Notes: generated by a model not told the origin, from the letters alone. Shown: positions 25,191 to 34,174, counted from the first letter of the stretch. The stretch: 64,000 nt of DNA from Microbacterium ulmi (GCF_011759705.1 NZ_JAAOZF010000001.1:1237152-1301151), one strand, 5' to 3'. Numbers and translations: made by a program.

Positions 25191-26156
25191 CTAGCGTGCC
25201 GTCGGTCCGGTGGCGGCGAGCCGCACGCTGCGCGGTCCGTCCGCGAGCCCGTCGATGCGCTCGAGAAGCATGCGGGCGGCAACGCCGCCCATCTCGCGCG
25301 GATTCAACTGGAGGACGTGGACTTGACTCGTCTTCGTCGTCGAGTAGGGGAGATCGCCGATGACGCACACTCCGACGATCCCTGTCCTCTCGGTCTCCGC
25401 CAGGGACTGGAGGACCCCGACGCCTACGAGGTTGTTCGTGGCGACCACGGCATCGATCTGCGAGCCCTCGTTCAAGGACTCCATCGCGGCACGACCGCCC
25501 CCGACGTAGAAGGGCACGCGCTTGAGGATCTCATCGGGCGCGTCGATGCCCGCATCTCCCATCGCGGCCTTCCATCCACGCGCCCTCTCGACGGCGGTGG
25601 GGGTCGTCTCGGGACCGGTGACGCAGGCGATGCGGCGGTAACCCTGCTCGAGCAGGATGGACGTCGCGCGATACCCGAGGTCGTAGTTGTCGAAGATGAC
25701 CTCGTCGACAGGCAGGTCCACGGCGCGGTCGATCACGACGACGACCCGTCCTCGACGAAGAAGCCCCGTCAAGGCCGGCTCAGCGCTTGCGGGCGCGATG
25801 ATCACTCCCGCGACGTTCTCGTCCTCGGCGATCTGAAGATATCTCGACTCCTTCGCCGGAAGCTCGTCGGTGTTGCAGATGACGACGGAGTATCCCGCGT
25901 CGCTTGCGACGTCCTCGACGCCCCTGGCGACCCCGGTGAAGAACGGGTTGGAGATGTCCGGGACCACGAGAGCCAGGAGTTCGCTGTGACGTCGTCGCAG
26001 CGACCGCGCCGTCCGGTCGCGCGAATAGCCCAGTTCCGCGACCGCCGCGCGCACCCTGGACTCGGAGTCGCCGCGGACGGGGATCCCGTTCAGGACACGA
26101 GACACCGTCGCTGTGGACACGCCTGCCAGGTTCGCGACGTCGGCGATTCTCGTCAC
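25191..26156 (-). CDS. LacI-family transcriptional regulator (1)
   Basis: A 321-residue repressor. The N-terminal helix-turn-helix and hinge read IADVANLAGVSTATVSRVLNG, with the Tyr-Gln positions of the recognition helix replaced by Ala-Thr, as in many actinobacterial LacI proteins. The sugar-binding domain starts at LLALVVPDISNPFF and includes DRAVDLPVDEV and VTGPETTPTAVER. The GTG at 26156 follows GAAGGAG by five bases, so the longer open frame was not used. It lies between the kinase operon and a second LacI gene and probably binds TGTAATCGATTGCA. Confidence 0.9.
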   Translation of the reverse strand: MTRIADVANLAGVSTATVSRVLNGIPVRGDSESRVRAAVAELGYSRDRTARSLRRRHSELLALVVPDISNPFFTGVARGVEDVASDAGYSVVICNTDELPAKESRYLQIAEDENVAGVIIAPASAEPALTGLLRRGRVVVVIDRAVDLPVDEVIFDNYDLGYRATSILLEQGYRRIACVTGPETTPTAVERARGWKAAMGDAGIDAPDEILKRVPFYVGGGRAAMESLNEGSQIDAVVATNNLVGVGVLQSLAETERTGIVGVCVIGDLPYSTTKTSQVHVLQLNPREMGGVAARMLLERIDGLADGPRSVRLAATGPTAR

Positions 26157-26188
26157 TCGCTCTCCTTCTCCATCGTGTGAGCGCGCAT

Positions 26189-27172
26189 CTACGCGGACGT
26201 TCGTCGCACGAGCCGGAAGAGCGGTTCGGGCCCGGGCTCCGGAACGACTCGATCGTCGACGAGGCATAGCACCGCCTCCGAGACTCGGCGGCTGAGCTCG
26301 TCGACTTCGATCGATATCGTCGTCAGCCGGTGCTCGGACACCTGCGAGTTGTCGACGCCGATGACGGCCAGATCGCGCTCGTCCATCCCGTTCGTGTCGA
26401 GCGTCGACACGATGACGGCGGCCAGCGCGTCATTGTGCGCGCAGACGGCCGTGATCCCTTCCTTTCGCCAGCGCGCGATCGCACGCTCCGCGTCGCCGAT
26501 GTCGAAACCCATGTCGATGACCAGCGGTTCGGGCAGGCCGTGCGCCCGCGCCTCGTCGCGGACGCCGGCAAGACGCTCGGTGGCGATCGGGATCAATGCC
26601 GGGTCCGCGGGGAACGCGTATCCCAGCCGGGTGTGCCCGATCGACTGGAGGTACTCCACCTGCATCCGGCCGATCGTGTGATGGGAGACGATGCTCCGCA
26701 GGTCCAACAGCTTCACCGTCGAGTTCGACAACGAGTTCTTGTCGGGGCTCGACATACCGCCGAGCGAGACGACGACGCTCGGCAGGACGAGCGACAGCAG
26801 CCGCGCGAGCGGCCGCTCGTCGCCGGCATGCCGGTGGACGAGCAGCGCCATCTGCTTCTTCGTCAGGGCACGGTCCAACTGCTCGAGGATGGTGTCCGTC
26901 ACGGCGCCGAGTGTGAACCCGGGGACGAGGGCGACGACGATGTCGCTCTTGCCGGAGCGCAGTGCCCGAGCCGGCGCGTGCGGCACATGCCCGAGCCGGT
27001 CCGCCGTCGACAACACGAGCCTCCGGGTGGCATCCGAGATGGACTTGTTCGGGGTGTCGTTGAGGACGTAGCTGACGGTGGCTCGAGACACCCCGGATGC
27101 TCGAGCCACATCAGAGCTGGTCACGCGGCGCCGAGGAGTCTCGGACGGGAGTGACGTGTCGTCGATTGTCAC
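26189..27172 (-). CDS. LacI-family transcriptional regulator (2)
   Basis: A 327-residue LacI/GalR protein, 32 bp upstream of and co-directional with the first. The DNA-binding domain reads SSDVARASGVSRATVSYVLND, the hinge lies near residues 55-65, and the effector domain includes SIGHTRLGYAFPADP and AVCAHNDALAAVIVSTL. The two proteins are clearly not recent duplicates, and their different recognition helices suggest different operators. The GTG start at 27172 has a GAG-rich upstream region. Which regulator acts on which of the repeated palindromes cannot be told from sequence. Confidence 0.88.
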   Translation of the reverse strand: MTIDDTSLPSETPRRRVTSSDVARASGVSRATVSYVLNDTPNKSISDATRRLVLSTADRLGHVPHAPARALRSGKSDIVVALVPGFTLGAVTDTILEQLDRALTKKQMALLVHRHAGDERPLARLLSLVLPSVVVSLGGMSSPDKNSLSNSTVKLLDLRSIVSHHTIGRMQVEYLQSIGHTRLGYAFPADPALIPIATERLAGVRDEARAHGLPEPLVIDMGFDIGDAERAIARWRKEGITAVCAHNDALAAVIVSTLDTNGMDERDLAVIGVDNSQVSEHRLTTISIEVDELSRRVSEAVLCLVDDRVVPEPGPEPLFRLVRRTSA

Positions 27173-27258
27173 CTCGCGCTCTCCCCGAAACGAATCGGCT
27201 CAATCCTGCCGGACGGGTGGTAGCGTCCGGCGGAGCGGCGGCGCAGCCGCACACACAG

Positions 27259-28224
27259 TCAGTAGGCGAGCCCTCTTGACAGGATACGACGTGGATTGTG
27301 CACCGTCATCGCGTGCAAGTCCGCCTCGGACACACCGCGCGCGCGAAGCCCGGGCACGACGGTGGAGGGGATGTAGGAGTATCGCCAGTTGCGCAACGCG
27401 GGGATGCGTGCTCGCATCCGTGTGGACGTGTGGTCCGATTCGACGTTCGTGTCATGGCCGAGCACGATCTGCGAGGCGTACCCACGCCGGCACAGCTCGG
27501 CCACGACATCCATCCGGGCCGCCGCAGGCGTCACCTGGTCGTCCCCGAAACGATCCATCCCGACCGTCGACCCGGCCGCGAGCAGTTCCTCGATGTAGTC
27601 GAGGTCGGTCGAGTCGCCCACGTGGCCGATGACGACGCGCGTGAGATCGACCCCCTCCTCGTCGAAGACCCGTTGCTGCACGAGGCCTTGGCGTGTGCCG
27701 GAGTCGCTGTGCGTGGAGACGGGCACGCCGGTGCGCCGATGCGCCCGGGCTGTGGCCCGCAGGATCGCCTCCACGTCCTCGGTGAGCCCGAACCGGTCGG
27801 TCACGCACTTGAGGATCGCCGGCCGGATCTGCGTGTCCGCGATGCCGTCCTCGATCTCGCGCACGAAGAAGTCGGCGAGGAATCCGGGATCGGCCAGGTG
27901 ACGGTTGCGGAAGTAGGTCGGCATATCGCGCATCGTGTAGATCCCTGTCGCCACGACGATCTGCAGACCCGACTCCCGGCTGATGCGCCGGATCCTCGGC
28001 ACGTCCCGGCCAAGTCCGAAGACAGTCAGGTCGACGATGGTGCTCACTCCGAGATCGCGAAGATCCGTCAGAGTCTCGACCGCCCGCGCGACCATCGCCT
28101 CCTCATCCCACGGATACTGGAGCCGCATCTCCGCGTTGAGCGAGAAGACGTGCTCGTGCATGAGCGTGAACCCCAGGGCGCTCGCGGGCACGGATCCCGT
28201 CGACGTCTCGACCGTGTCCACCAT
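27259..28224 (-). CDS. Phosphotriesterase-family (amidohydrolase) hydrolase, likely lactonase
   Basis: A 321-residue TIM-barrel metallohydrolase of the phosphotriesterase/PLL group. The binuclear metal site is complete: His23 and His25 (MHEHVF), Lys139 (AILKCVTD, expected to be carbamylated), His172 (VSTHSD), His201 (VIGHVGD) and Asp258 (LGHDT). Natural members are mostly lactonases or sugar-lactone/phospholactone hydrolases rather than organophosphatases. AAGGAG precedes the ATG at 28224, and the gene begins two bases after the CoA-transferase stop. It is the last gene of the five-gene operon starting at 33938. Confidence 0.88.
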   Translation of the reverse strand: MVDTVETSTGSVPASALGFTLMHEHVFSLNAEMRLQYPWDEEAMVARAVETLTDLRDLGVSTIVDLTVFGLGRDVPRIRRISRESGLQIVVATGIYTMRDMPTYFRNRHLADPGFLADFFVREIEDGIADTQIRPAILKCVTDRFGLTEDVEAILRATARAHRRTGVPVSTHSDSGTRQGLVQQRVFDEEGVDLTRVVIGHVGDSTDLDYIEELLAAGSTVGMDRFGDDQVTPAAARMDVVAELCRRGYASQIVLGHDTNVESDHTSTRMRARIPALRNWRYSYIPSTVVPGLRARGVSEADLHAMTVHNPRRILSRGLAY

Positions 28225-28226
28225 GA

Positions 28227-30848
28227 TCAGATCACTCCTTCGTCCGCCAGGTCGGCGATCTCGCGGGTGGACATGCCGAGCAGCTCGCCGAGCACGTACT
28301 CGTTGTCCTCACCGTAGACGGGTGCGGCGCGATCGATCGGGCCCCCGACGAACGCCGGCGACTCCGACAGATGGACGGGAACCTCGGCGACGGGCCATCG
28401 GCCGATCTTCGTGCCGTCGAGCTCCGTGAGCCAGTTCATGTGGGCCAGTTGAGGGTCGTGCTCGTAGCGGTCTTCGGCGGTCTGGCACACTCCCGCGGGC
28501 ACCCCCGCGACCTGGAGCCGGTGCATGAGAGCGTAGCCGTCCTGCGCACGCGTCCAGCGTGCGAGCGCGGCGTCCAGCGCGTCCTGATGCTTTAGCCGAG
28601 ACTCGAGTGTCCGGAAGCGCGGGTCCTCGGCCAAGGCGGGATCGTCGCACGCTGCGATGAGCCCTCGCCACTCGTCCTCGTCGCGACATGCGATCGCGAT
28701 CCAGCGGTCGCGCCCGGCGGAAGGATAGATGCCGTGTGGCGCGGCCGGCCGACCGGGCGAGCGATTTCCCGACCGCGTCTCTGCCCTCCCGTTGGTCGCC
28801 CAGTCGAGCACCGCGGGGGCGGTGAGGAAGATCCCGGTCTCGGTCTGGGAGGCGTCGATGTACTGTCCCTCGCCCGTACGCTCCCGGTGATAGAGGGCGG
28901 TCAGCATGGCGAGGCTGAAGCTGTACGCGCCGATCCAATCCAGATACGAGTAGCCCCAGCCGGCGGGCATGGCGGGCTCGGGCAGCCCCGACATCTCCGA
29001 CAGCCCGCTGAATGCGGCCGCCACCGGGCCCACGGTACGGAATCTGCCGTATGTGCCGACGGTCCCCATGCCCGACTGCTTCGCGACGATGATCCGCTGA
29101 TCGATCTGCCGCAGCGACTCGTAGTCGAGCCCCCACCGTTCGAGCACGCCTGGCGAGAAGCCCTCGGCGACGATGTCCGAGATGCGCACCAGCCGACGGG
29201 CGATCTCGAGCCCCTTCGGGTGGGTCACGTTGAGCGACAACCCGAGCTTTCCCGGGTTCTTGTTGTTGAACTGGCCGCCCATGTCGGGATCGGCGATTCC
29301 GGGAAGCGGCGCCGTGGCACGCTCGCGCGCGGCCCGTCCGCCCACGGGGGCCATCGCGGCGAACCGCGTGTCGGGGTGCGTGTGGAATTCGACTTTGATG
29401 CTCTCGGCGCCGAATGCGGCGAGGAATCGCGTCCCCCCGGCGGAGGCGAGGTACCAGCCGAAGTCGAGGATCCGGACGCCGTCGAGCGCGAACGGCTTGT
29501 TCCAGCGCGACACCCGTGACGCCTGCACGCGTGGAGAGGTCACGGCGGGCGCCGCCGTGGCTGCGCGAGGGGCCACGGTCGCGTCGTCCTCGCCGACCAG
29601 TGGTGCTCGCCGACCGGGCACCCACGTCGTGGCGCTGCTCAGCCACTTGCTCGTCGGGTAGGGGATGGCGAGGTCGTGCTCCGGATGCTCGATCACGCTG
29701 AACGTGCCGCGAGCCGACCAATGCTCGACGCCGAGGTTTTCGTGCGGCTTCATCAGCGGCGCCCACAGCAGACCGGCCTGCTGCGCTTCTCGCCAGGGGA
29801 AGTCCTCGAAGGTGTACTTGCGGGCGAGGCGCTGGATGAGATCCATCAGCTTGGTGTTCCGCTGGAAGTCCGCGGGGTCCTCCCCGCTTCCCGGTACCCG
29901 CCGTGCAGACTCCGACGACGTATCGTCCACGCTCGCAGACACCGCCTCGAGCTCGTCGCGCATCGCAGCGTCGTGGGCGATCTCGAGGACGAACTGTGCG
30001 GTGCGTCTCGCGGCGCGCGCGTCCCCGATCTGAATCGTGAACCAGCGGCCGTCCTTCGTGCTCACGACGGTCGGCGAAGACTCTCGCTCCCCCGCGTGCC
30101 GCGCGGTCTGCCGGTGGATCGGAGCGCGACGCATGATCCAGCTCATCAGGTCGATCTCGGTGGACTTCGCGACCGCCTCGTGCACAGCGCAGGTCACGAT
30201 CTGCCCGGATCCGGTCCGTTCGCGGTACAGGAGCGCGGCGACGATCGCCATCGCAAGCTGTTCTCCGGCGACGTGGTACGAGTGCCACGCCTGCGGTGCG
30301 ATCGGCGGAAGATCGTACGCTCCGTCCGGGGTGGGGTCGTAGCCGCAGTTCATCACGACGCCGCCGAGCGAGAGGTGCACGAGATCGTTGCTCTTGAAAT
30401 GCGCCCACGGCCCGTCGTCGCCGAATGGAGACAACCTCGCGACGACGAGGTGCGGATAACGGGATCGCAGCTCTGGCGCCGACAGTCCGAGATTCCGCAG
30501 CTCGGCCAGGGGACTCGAGTCGAGGAACACGTCGGCCGTCCCGATGAGGTCTTCGACACGGGCGCGGTCGTCCGAGGCCGTCAGATCGGCGACGACCGAC
30601 CTCTTGCCGCGGTTGTACCCCCAGAAATACAGGGATGAGTTCCGATCGGGCGACTCGCCGCAGAACGGGCCGATGTCTCGAGTGCGGGCGCCCCCGGGCG
30701 GCCCGACTCGGATCACCTCGGCGCCTAGTCCTGCCAGCAGCAGCCCACAGTACTCGCCCTGCTCGTCGCCGTATTCGATAACGCGTACTCCTTCGAGCGG
30801 TGCGCGCAGCCCTGCGTCCGCAGACGAGTTCGAGACGGGGAGCGACAT
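28227..30848 (-). CDS. Double-domain CaiB/BaiF (family III) CoA-transferase
   Basis: An 873-residue protein made of two fused family III CoA-transferase units, about residues 15-425 and 450-873; a single unit is normally near 400 residues. Domain 1 has LEGVRVIEYG, the Rossmann CoA site and an insertion. Domain 2 has ALDGVRILDFGWYLASAGGTRF. The catalytic Asp appears only in domain 2 (Asp665 in GEGQYIDAS); the matching position of domain 1 is Thr219 (GSGQIVTCA), so the first half is probably a structural or binding domain. It probably activates a carboxylic acid as a CoA thioester for the thiolase-like enzyme. Start overlaps the DUF35 stop (TGATG). Confidence 0.9.
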   Translation of the reverse strand: MSLPVSNSSADAGLRAPLEGVRVIEYGDEQGEYCGLLLAGLGAEVIRVGPPGGARTRDIGPFCGESPDRNSSLYFWGYNRGKRSVVADLTASDDRARVEDLIGTADVFLDSSPLAELRNLGLSAPELRSRYPHLVVARLSPFGDDGPWAHFKSNDLVHLSLGGVVMNCGYDPTPDGAYDLPPIAPQAWHSYHVAGEQLAMAIVAALLYRERTGSGQIVTCAVHEAVAKSTEIDLMSWIMRRAPIHRQTARHAGERESSPTVVSTKDGRWFTIQIGDARAARRTAQFVLEIAHDAAMRDELEAVSASVDDTSSESARRVPGSGEDPADFQRNTKLMDLIQRLARKYTFEDFPWREAQQAGLLWAPLMKPHENLGVEHWSARGTFSVIEHPEHDLAIPYPTSKWLSSATTWVPGRRAPLVGEDDATVAPRAATAAPAVTSPRVQASRVSRWNKPFALDGVRILDFGWYLASAGGTRFLAAFGAESIKVEFHTHPDTRFAAMAPVGGRAARERATAPLPGIADPDMGGQFNNKNPGKLGLSLNVTHPKGLEIARRLVRISDIVAEGFSPGVLERWGLDYESLRQIDQRIIVAKQSGMGTVGTYGRFRTVGPVAAAFSGLSEMSGLPEPAMPAGWGYSYLDWIGAYSFSLAMLTALYHRERTGEGQYIDASQTETGIFLTAPAVLDWATNGRAETRSGNRSPGRPAAPHGIYPSAGRDRWIAIACRDEDEWRGLIAACDDPALAEDPRFRTLESRLKHQDALDAALARWTRAQDGYALMHRLQVAGVPAGVCQTAEDRYEHDPQLAHMNWLTELDGTKIGRWPVAEVPVHLSESPAFVGGPIDRAAPVYGEDNEYVLGELLGMSTREIADLADEGVI

Positions 30849-31285
30849 CACTCGGCCGTGCCCTCCTGATCGTCGGGCACGAAGCCGAGCAGCGGCGTAC
30901 CGTCGGCGGTCCGCGGGAACGTCGCCCGGAGCGGCGCATCGAAGCAAGCGCCTTCGGCGTCGATCTCTGAGATCCTCGCCGTCACAAGCGGGCCTTCCTC
31001 GAGCTTTGCGAGCACGACCGAATAGGGGGTGTCGTATTGAGGCAGATAGGCCTTCCAGAAGCGGACCTTCGACCAGAGCCGGGCTCGTCCGGATGCCGTG
31101 ATCCACTCGACGTCTCTGCTGAGACAGGCCTCGCACACCGGCGACGGCGGAAACTGCACGTGCTCGCAGCCGCGACACGATTGCACGCGCAGCACTCCGT
31201 TGCCGAGCCCCTCCCAGAATGGCTTGCTGATCTCGTCCACCGGCGGGAGCAGTGCCGCGACGTTCGGACGTTCGAAATCGTTCAT
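30848..31285 (-). CDS. Zn-ribbon/OB-fold (DUF35) partner of the thiolase-like protein
   Basis: A 145-residue protein. The N-terminal helix precedes a rubredoxin-like zinc ribbon with four Cys in CRGCEHVQFPPSPVCEAC, then an OB-fold with LWSKVRFWKAYLPQYDTPYSVVLAKLEEG. DUF35 proteins typically bind SCP-x thiolase-like enzymes; in sterol side-chain degradation the ChsH2-Ltp2 pair forms an aldolase. Its gene is just downstream of a thiolase-like gene, so a two-subunit complex is likely here. Its stop codon overlaps the CoA-transferase start. Confidence 0.9.
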   Translation of the reverse strand: MNDFERPNVAALLPPVDEISKPFWEGLGNGVLRVQSCRGCEHVQFPPSPVCEACLSRDVEWITASGRARLWSKVRFWKAYLPQYDTPYSVVLAKLEEGPLVTARISEIDAEGACFDAPLRATFPRTADGTPLLGFVPDDQEGTAE

Positions 31286-31315
31286 GATGTGGCCTTCAGT
31301 GGTTCGGTGCGGAGA

Positions 31316-32464
31316 TCACGCCCGTGCGAACAGGAACGACGTGAGCAGGGGGGAGACGCAGATGTACTGGGCGACGTCGCAGTCGGCGACCTGTCGTTCG
31401 CCGCACTCGCCCCTGACCTGTCGCACTGCCTCGACGAGCTGGTTGAACCCCTGCAGGTAGCCTTCCGCCGTGTGTCCGCCGCTGGTGTTGAGGGGGCGGA
31501 TGCTGCGCCCCAGCGTGATTCCGACGTCGTCGATGTAGGCGCCCGCCTCGCCCCGACCGCAGAACCCGAAGCCTTCGAGACTGAACAGGATGGTCGGCGA
31601 GAAGTTGTCGTACACCTGGAGCGTCTTCACGTCGGCCGGGCTGATGTCAGTCCGCCGCGACAGCCGCTCCGCAACCGCTCGGGCCGCCCCGTAGTAGAAG
31701 TCCGTCTTGGCGTAGGTCGCGCTCATGTCGGCGCCGCTGGAGGCGGCGGCGATGCGCACCGGCGGCTTGCGCATCGCGCGTGCGCGCTCCTCCGTGGTGA
31801 CGAGGATGGCGACCGCACCGTCGTTGATGAGCGCATAGTCGTTCAGCCGCAATGGCTCCGTGATGAAGCGCGTTTCGTGGTAGTCCTCCAGCGTGAGCGG
31901 CGTCGAAAGCACTGCACGCGGGTTGAGCGATGAGTGGCGCCTCGCCGAGACGGCCAGCTTGCCGAGCCTGTCGGGATCCTCGCCGAACTCGTAGCTGTAG
32001 CGGGCGTACATGGATGCCACCTGGGCGCCGGGCGATGTCATGCCGTGTGGCAGCCCATACGCATCCGCTCCGTCTCCGTTGGAGCCGTAGTTGGCACCGG
32101 CTGAGCGGCCCACATTGGCGTAGGCGATGAGGACGCACTCTGCAAGACCGCTGTGGATCGCCATCGCCGCATAGTGCAGTGCCATGCCCGATTGACGCCC
32201 GTCTCCCTCGAGATGGTTGGCGAAGTCGGGGCGCTCGATCCCCAGCTCGGCGCAGAGCCGCTCATAGCCGACGTCCCGAACGCAGATCACCCCGTCGATA
32301 TCGTCGCGGGTGGCGCCGGCATCGTCCAGTGCGTCCAGCACGGCCTCGATGGCGAGGTCATAGCGATCGCGCACGGCGCCCGTCTTGTACTCACGATAGA
32401 GGCGCCCATAGTCGACGTCGCCGACTCCGACGACCGCAATGCCTTCGGGATAGTCCCGCTCCAT
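31316..32464 (-). CDS. SCP-x type thiolase-like protein, probable acyl-CoA aldolase
   Basis: A 382-residue protein with the double alpha/beta thiolase fold. The C-terminal NTSGGHTAEGYLQGF keeps the catalytic-type His of the thiolase GH motif. However, the position of the nucleophilic Cys (usually CxSG) is Arg90 (GDGRQSGMAL), so ordinary Claisen chemistry is unlikely. Thiolase-like proteins without the Cys, paired with DUF35, include Ltp2-type retro-aldolases that shorten CoA-linked side chains; that is the preferred hypothesis. ATG at 32464 starts the conserved fold; an in-frame ATG at 32545 also exists, inside the palindrome at 32545-32560. Confidence 0.85.
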   Translation of the reverse strand: MERDYPEGIAVVGVGDVDYGRLYREYKTGAVRDRYDLAIEAVLDALDDAGATRDDIDGVICVRDVGYERLCAELGIERPDFANHLEGDGRQSGMALHYAAMAIHSGLAECVLIAYANVGRSAGANYGSNGDGADAYGLPHGMTSPGAQVASMYARYSYEFGEDPDRLGKLAVSARRHSSLNPRAVLSTPLTLEDYHETRFITEPLRLNDYALINDGAVAILVTTEERARAMRKPPVRIAAASSGADMSATYAKTDFYYGAARAVAERLSRRTDISPADVKTLQVYDNFSPTILFSLEGFGFCGRGEAGAYIDDVGITLGRSIRPLNTSGGHTAEGYLQGFNQLVEAVRQVRGECGERQVADCDVAQYICVSPLLTSFLFARA

Positions 32465-32544
32465 ATACCGTTCTTCACTCTCTTCTCGATCGAATCGTCG
32501 GGCATCTCGACGACGGCCGGACGCCGCCCGGGAGCCGTCCGCCA

Positions 32545-32560
32545 TCTGACACGTGTCAGA
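32545..32560. promoter_or_regulatory. 16-bp perfect palindrome TCTGACACGTGTCAGA
   Basis: A perfect palindrome spans the MFS stop codon, 81 bp upstream of the preferred thiolase start. Its ACACGTGTCA core recurs at 34050-34059 upstream of the MFS gene, so it may be a second operator or a hairpin modulating the downstream genes. No poly-T follows, so simple termination is unlikely. Confidence 0.45.
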
Positions 32561-33938
32561 CGGCGCCTACTCGCGCGAGCGAGCGGCCGCTCGTCTCGAT
32601 GCGCAGCACGAACCTCGTGATGAGGATGATCAGCACGGCGCAGATCGCGATCGTGAAGAACACCCACTGCGTGATCTCGGCATCCATGAGAAGCCCGAAC
32701 ACGATCGGTCCGATTCCGCCGCCCACCCGGCCTGCGGCCGAGGCGAAGGAAGAGCCTATTCCGCGCACCTCCGTCGGGAACAGCTCGGCGATCCAGATCT
32801 GCAGCGGAGACGACTCGTTCGCGGCGTTGTAGACGAATAGGATCGCGACGAAGACCACGGTCCAGTTGCCGAGCCCGAGCAGCGCCGGCACCGAGAGGCA
32901 GCAGACCGCCATGACCGCGTACGTCGTCATCATCGCCGGCCGCCGACCGATCCGATCAGCCGTGAAGAGCAGGACGAGGCGGCCGATGATGGACCCCACG
33001 TACAGGAGGATCGTCGTGCTGAGAGCGCCCTTCAGGTCGTAGCCGAGCGCGACGAAGAGGATCGTCGGCACCCAGACCGCCCAGCCGTAAGACTGGAACT
33101 GGTGCAAGAAGAACAGCGCCGAGGTCGCGAACGTCCGGACGGCGTACTTCGGAGAGAACAGGATCAGCCAGGCGCGCCAGGATCGGCGCCCCCCTTCTTC
33201 CTCGGACGGAGCGACGTCGTCGACCGACACATTCGCACCGAGCCTTCTGGCGACGGCGACCGCCTCGTCGAGGCGGCCCTTCTTCGCGAGCCACCGCGGT
33301 GACTCCGGAACACGGGCTCGGATCCAGAGCGCGAAGAGCGCGGGCACGATCCCGATCACGAAGAGCACGCGCCATCCGAGGGTGGGCACGACGAAGCTCG
33401 CTGTGATCGCCGCTGCGACCTGGCCGACCGGCCACATCAGACCGAGTGCTGCGAGGAAGAGGCCACGGCGCTTCAGCGGCGCGATCTCTGCCACGTAGGC
33501 GAGGTCGATCGGAATCATCGCTCCGATGAAGAGGCCCGTGATGAAGCGGAAGGCGATCAGCGACTCCGGGCTGAACGACAGCGCGCTGAGCCCGGTGAAC
33601 AGGCCAACTCCGAGCACCGTGATGACCATCACGATCCGTCGCCCGTACACATCGCTCAAGAACCCGAGAGTGAGCGCCCCGATGCCCATCCCCCACAGGG
33701 ATGCGCTGCCGATGAGCCCGCCTTGGAACGACGTGAGAGTCCAGTCCGCCGTGACGGACGGCAACGCGAGCGACATGATCGCGGTGTCGAACGCGTCGAA
33801 GAAGAAGCCGAGCATCGCAGCAGCCATCACCCAGTAGTGCGGGCGGCCCAGCGGCAGCTTCTCGATGATCTGGTCGATCGTGGGTCTTAGCGTCTGTCCG
33901 TTGTCCAGGTTCGGCGAGACGCGAGATCGGTCTGTCAC
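32556..33938 (-). CDS. MFS transporter (aromatic acid:H+ symporter / NiaP-like)
   Basis: A 460-residue major facilitator with twelve predicted helices and a long central loop (about residues 215-255). Signature sequences are FDAFDTAIMSLALPSV in helix 1, GFLSDVYGRRIVM in loop 2-3, PESPRWLAKKGR after helix 6, and AELFPTEVRGIGSSFASAAGR. This pattern marks the acid-symporter branch that imports aromatic or other carboxylates. It is the first gene of an operon whose other products suit activation and cleavage of a carboxylic acid. Two operator-like palindromes lie upstream at 34050 and 34096. Confidence 0.92.
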   Translation of the reverse strand: MTDRSRVSPNLDNGQTLRPTIDQIIEKLPLGRPHYWVMAAAMLGFFFDAFDTAIMSLALPSVTADWTLTSFQGGLIGSASLWGMGIGALTLGFLSDVYGRRIVMVITVLGVGLFTGLSALSFSPESLIAFRFITGLFIGAMIPIDLAYVAEIAPLKRRGLFLAALGLMWPVGQVAAAITASFVVPTLGWRVLFVIGIVPALFALWIRARVPESPRWLAKKGRLDEAVAVARRLGANVSVDDVAPSEEEGGRRSWRAWLILFSPKYAVRTFATSALFFLHQFQSYGWAVWVPTILFVALGYDLKGALSTTILLYVGSIIGRLVLLFTADRIGRRPAMMTTYAVMAVCCLSVPALLGLGNWTVVFVAILFVYNAANESSPLQIWIAELFPTEVRGIGSSFASAAGRVGGGIGPIVFGLLMDAEITQWVFFTIAICAVLIILITRFVLRIETSGRSLARVGAV

Positions 33939-34049
33939 AAAGCACCTTCAATCGTTGGAGGGCGAGACGTGAGAGACGACAACCGGATTGTCCCGTCGAC
34001 ATTGACAACAGAGACGCGTGGTTCGGTTGAGCTGTATCCCAGTCTGGTT

Positions 34050-34059
34050 ACACGTGTCA
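34050..34059. promoter_or_regulatory. ACACGTGTCA motif upstream of the MFS gene
   Basis: This 10-mer repeats the core of the 16-bp palindrome at 32545-32560 and lies 111 bp upstream of the MFS start, next to TTGACA-like sequence. Shared occurrence at two points of the same operon suggests a common regulator. The symmetric part is only 8 bp, so confidence is low. Confidence 0.35.
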
Positions 34060-34095
34060 TCTTGACATGCAGATCTGAGACACACAAGCAAAATC

Positions 34096-34109
34096 TGTAA
34101 TCGATTGCA
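34096..34109. promoter_or_regulatory. LacI-type operator upstream of the MFS operon
   Basis: TGTAATCGATTGCA is identical to the site at 25139-25152, and here the flanking C and G extend the dyad to 16 bp. It lies 157 bp upstream of the MFS ATG. Together the two sites suggest that one LacI protein controls both the isomerase-kinase operon and the MFS/thiolase/CoA-transferase operon. Confidence 0.68.
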
Positions 34110-34174
34110 GTTTTGCGATCCTCACTTCGCAGTTTCCTGGCGTTACCGTGCATCCATCCCGAATGTGGTTCCGC

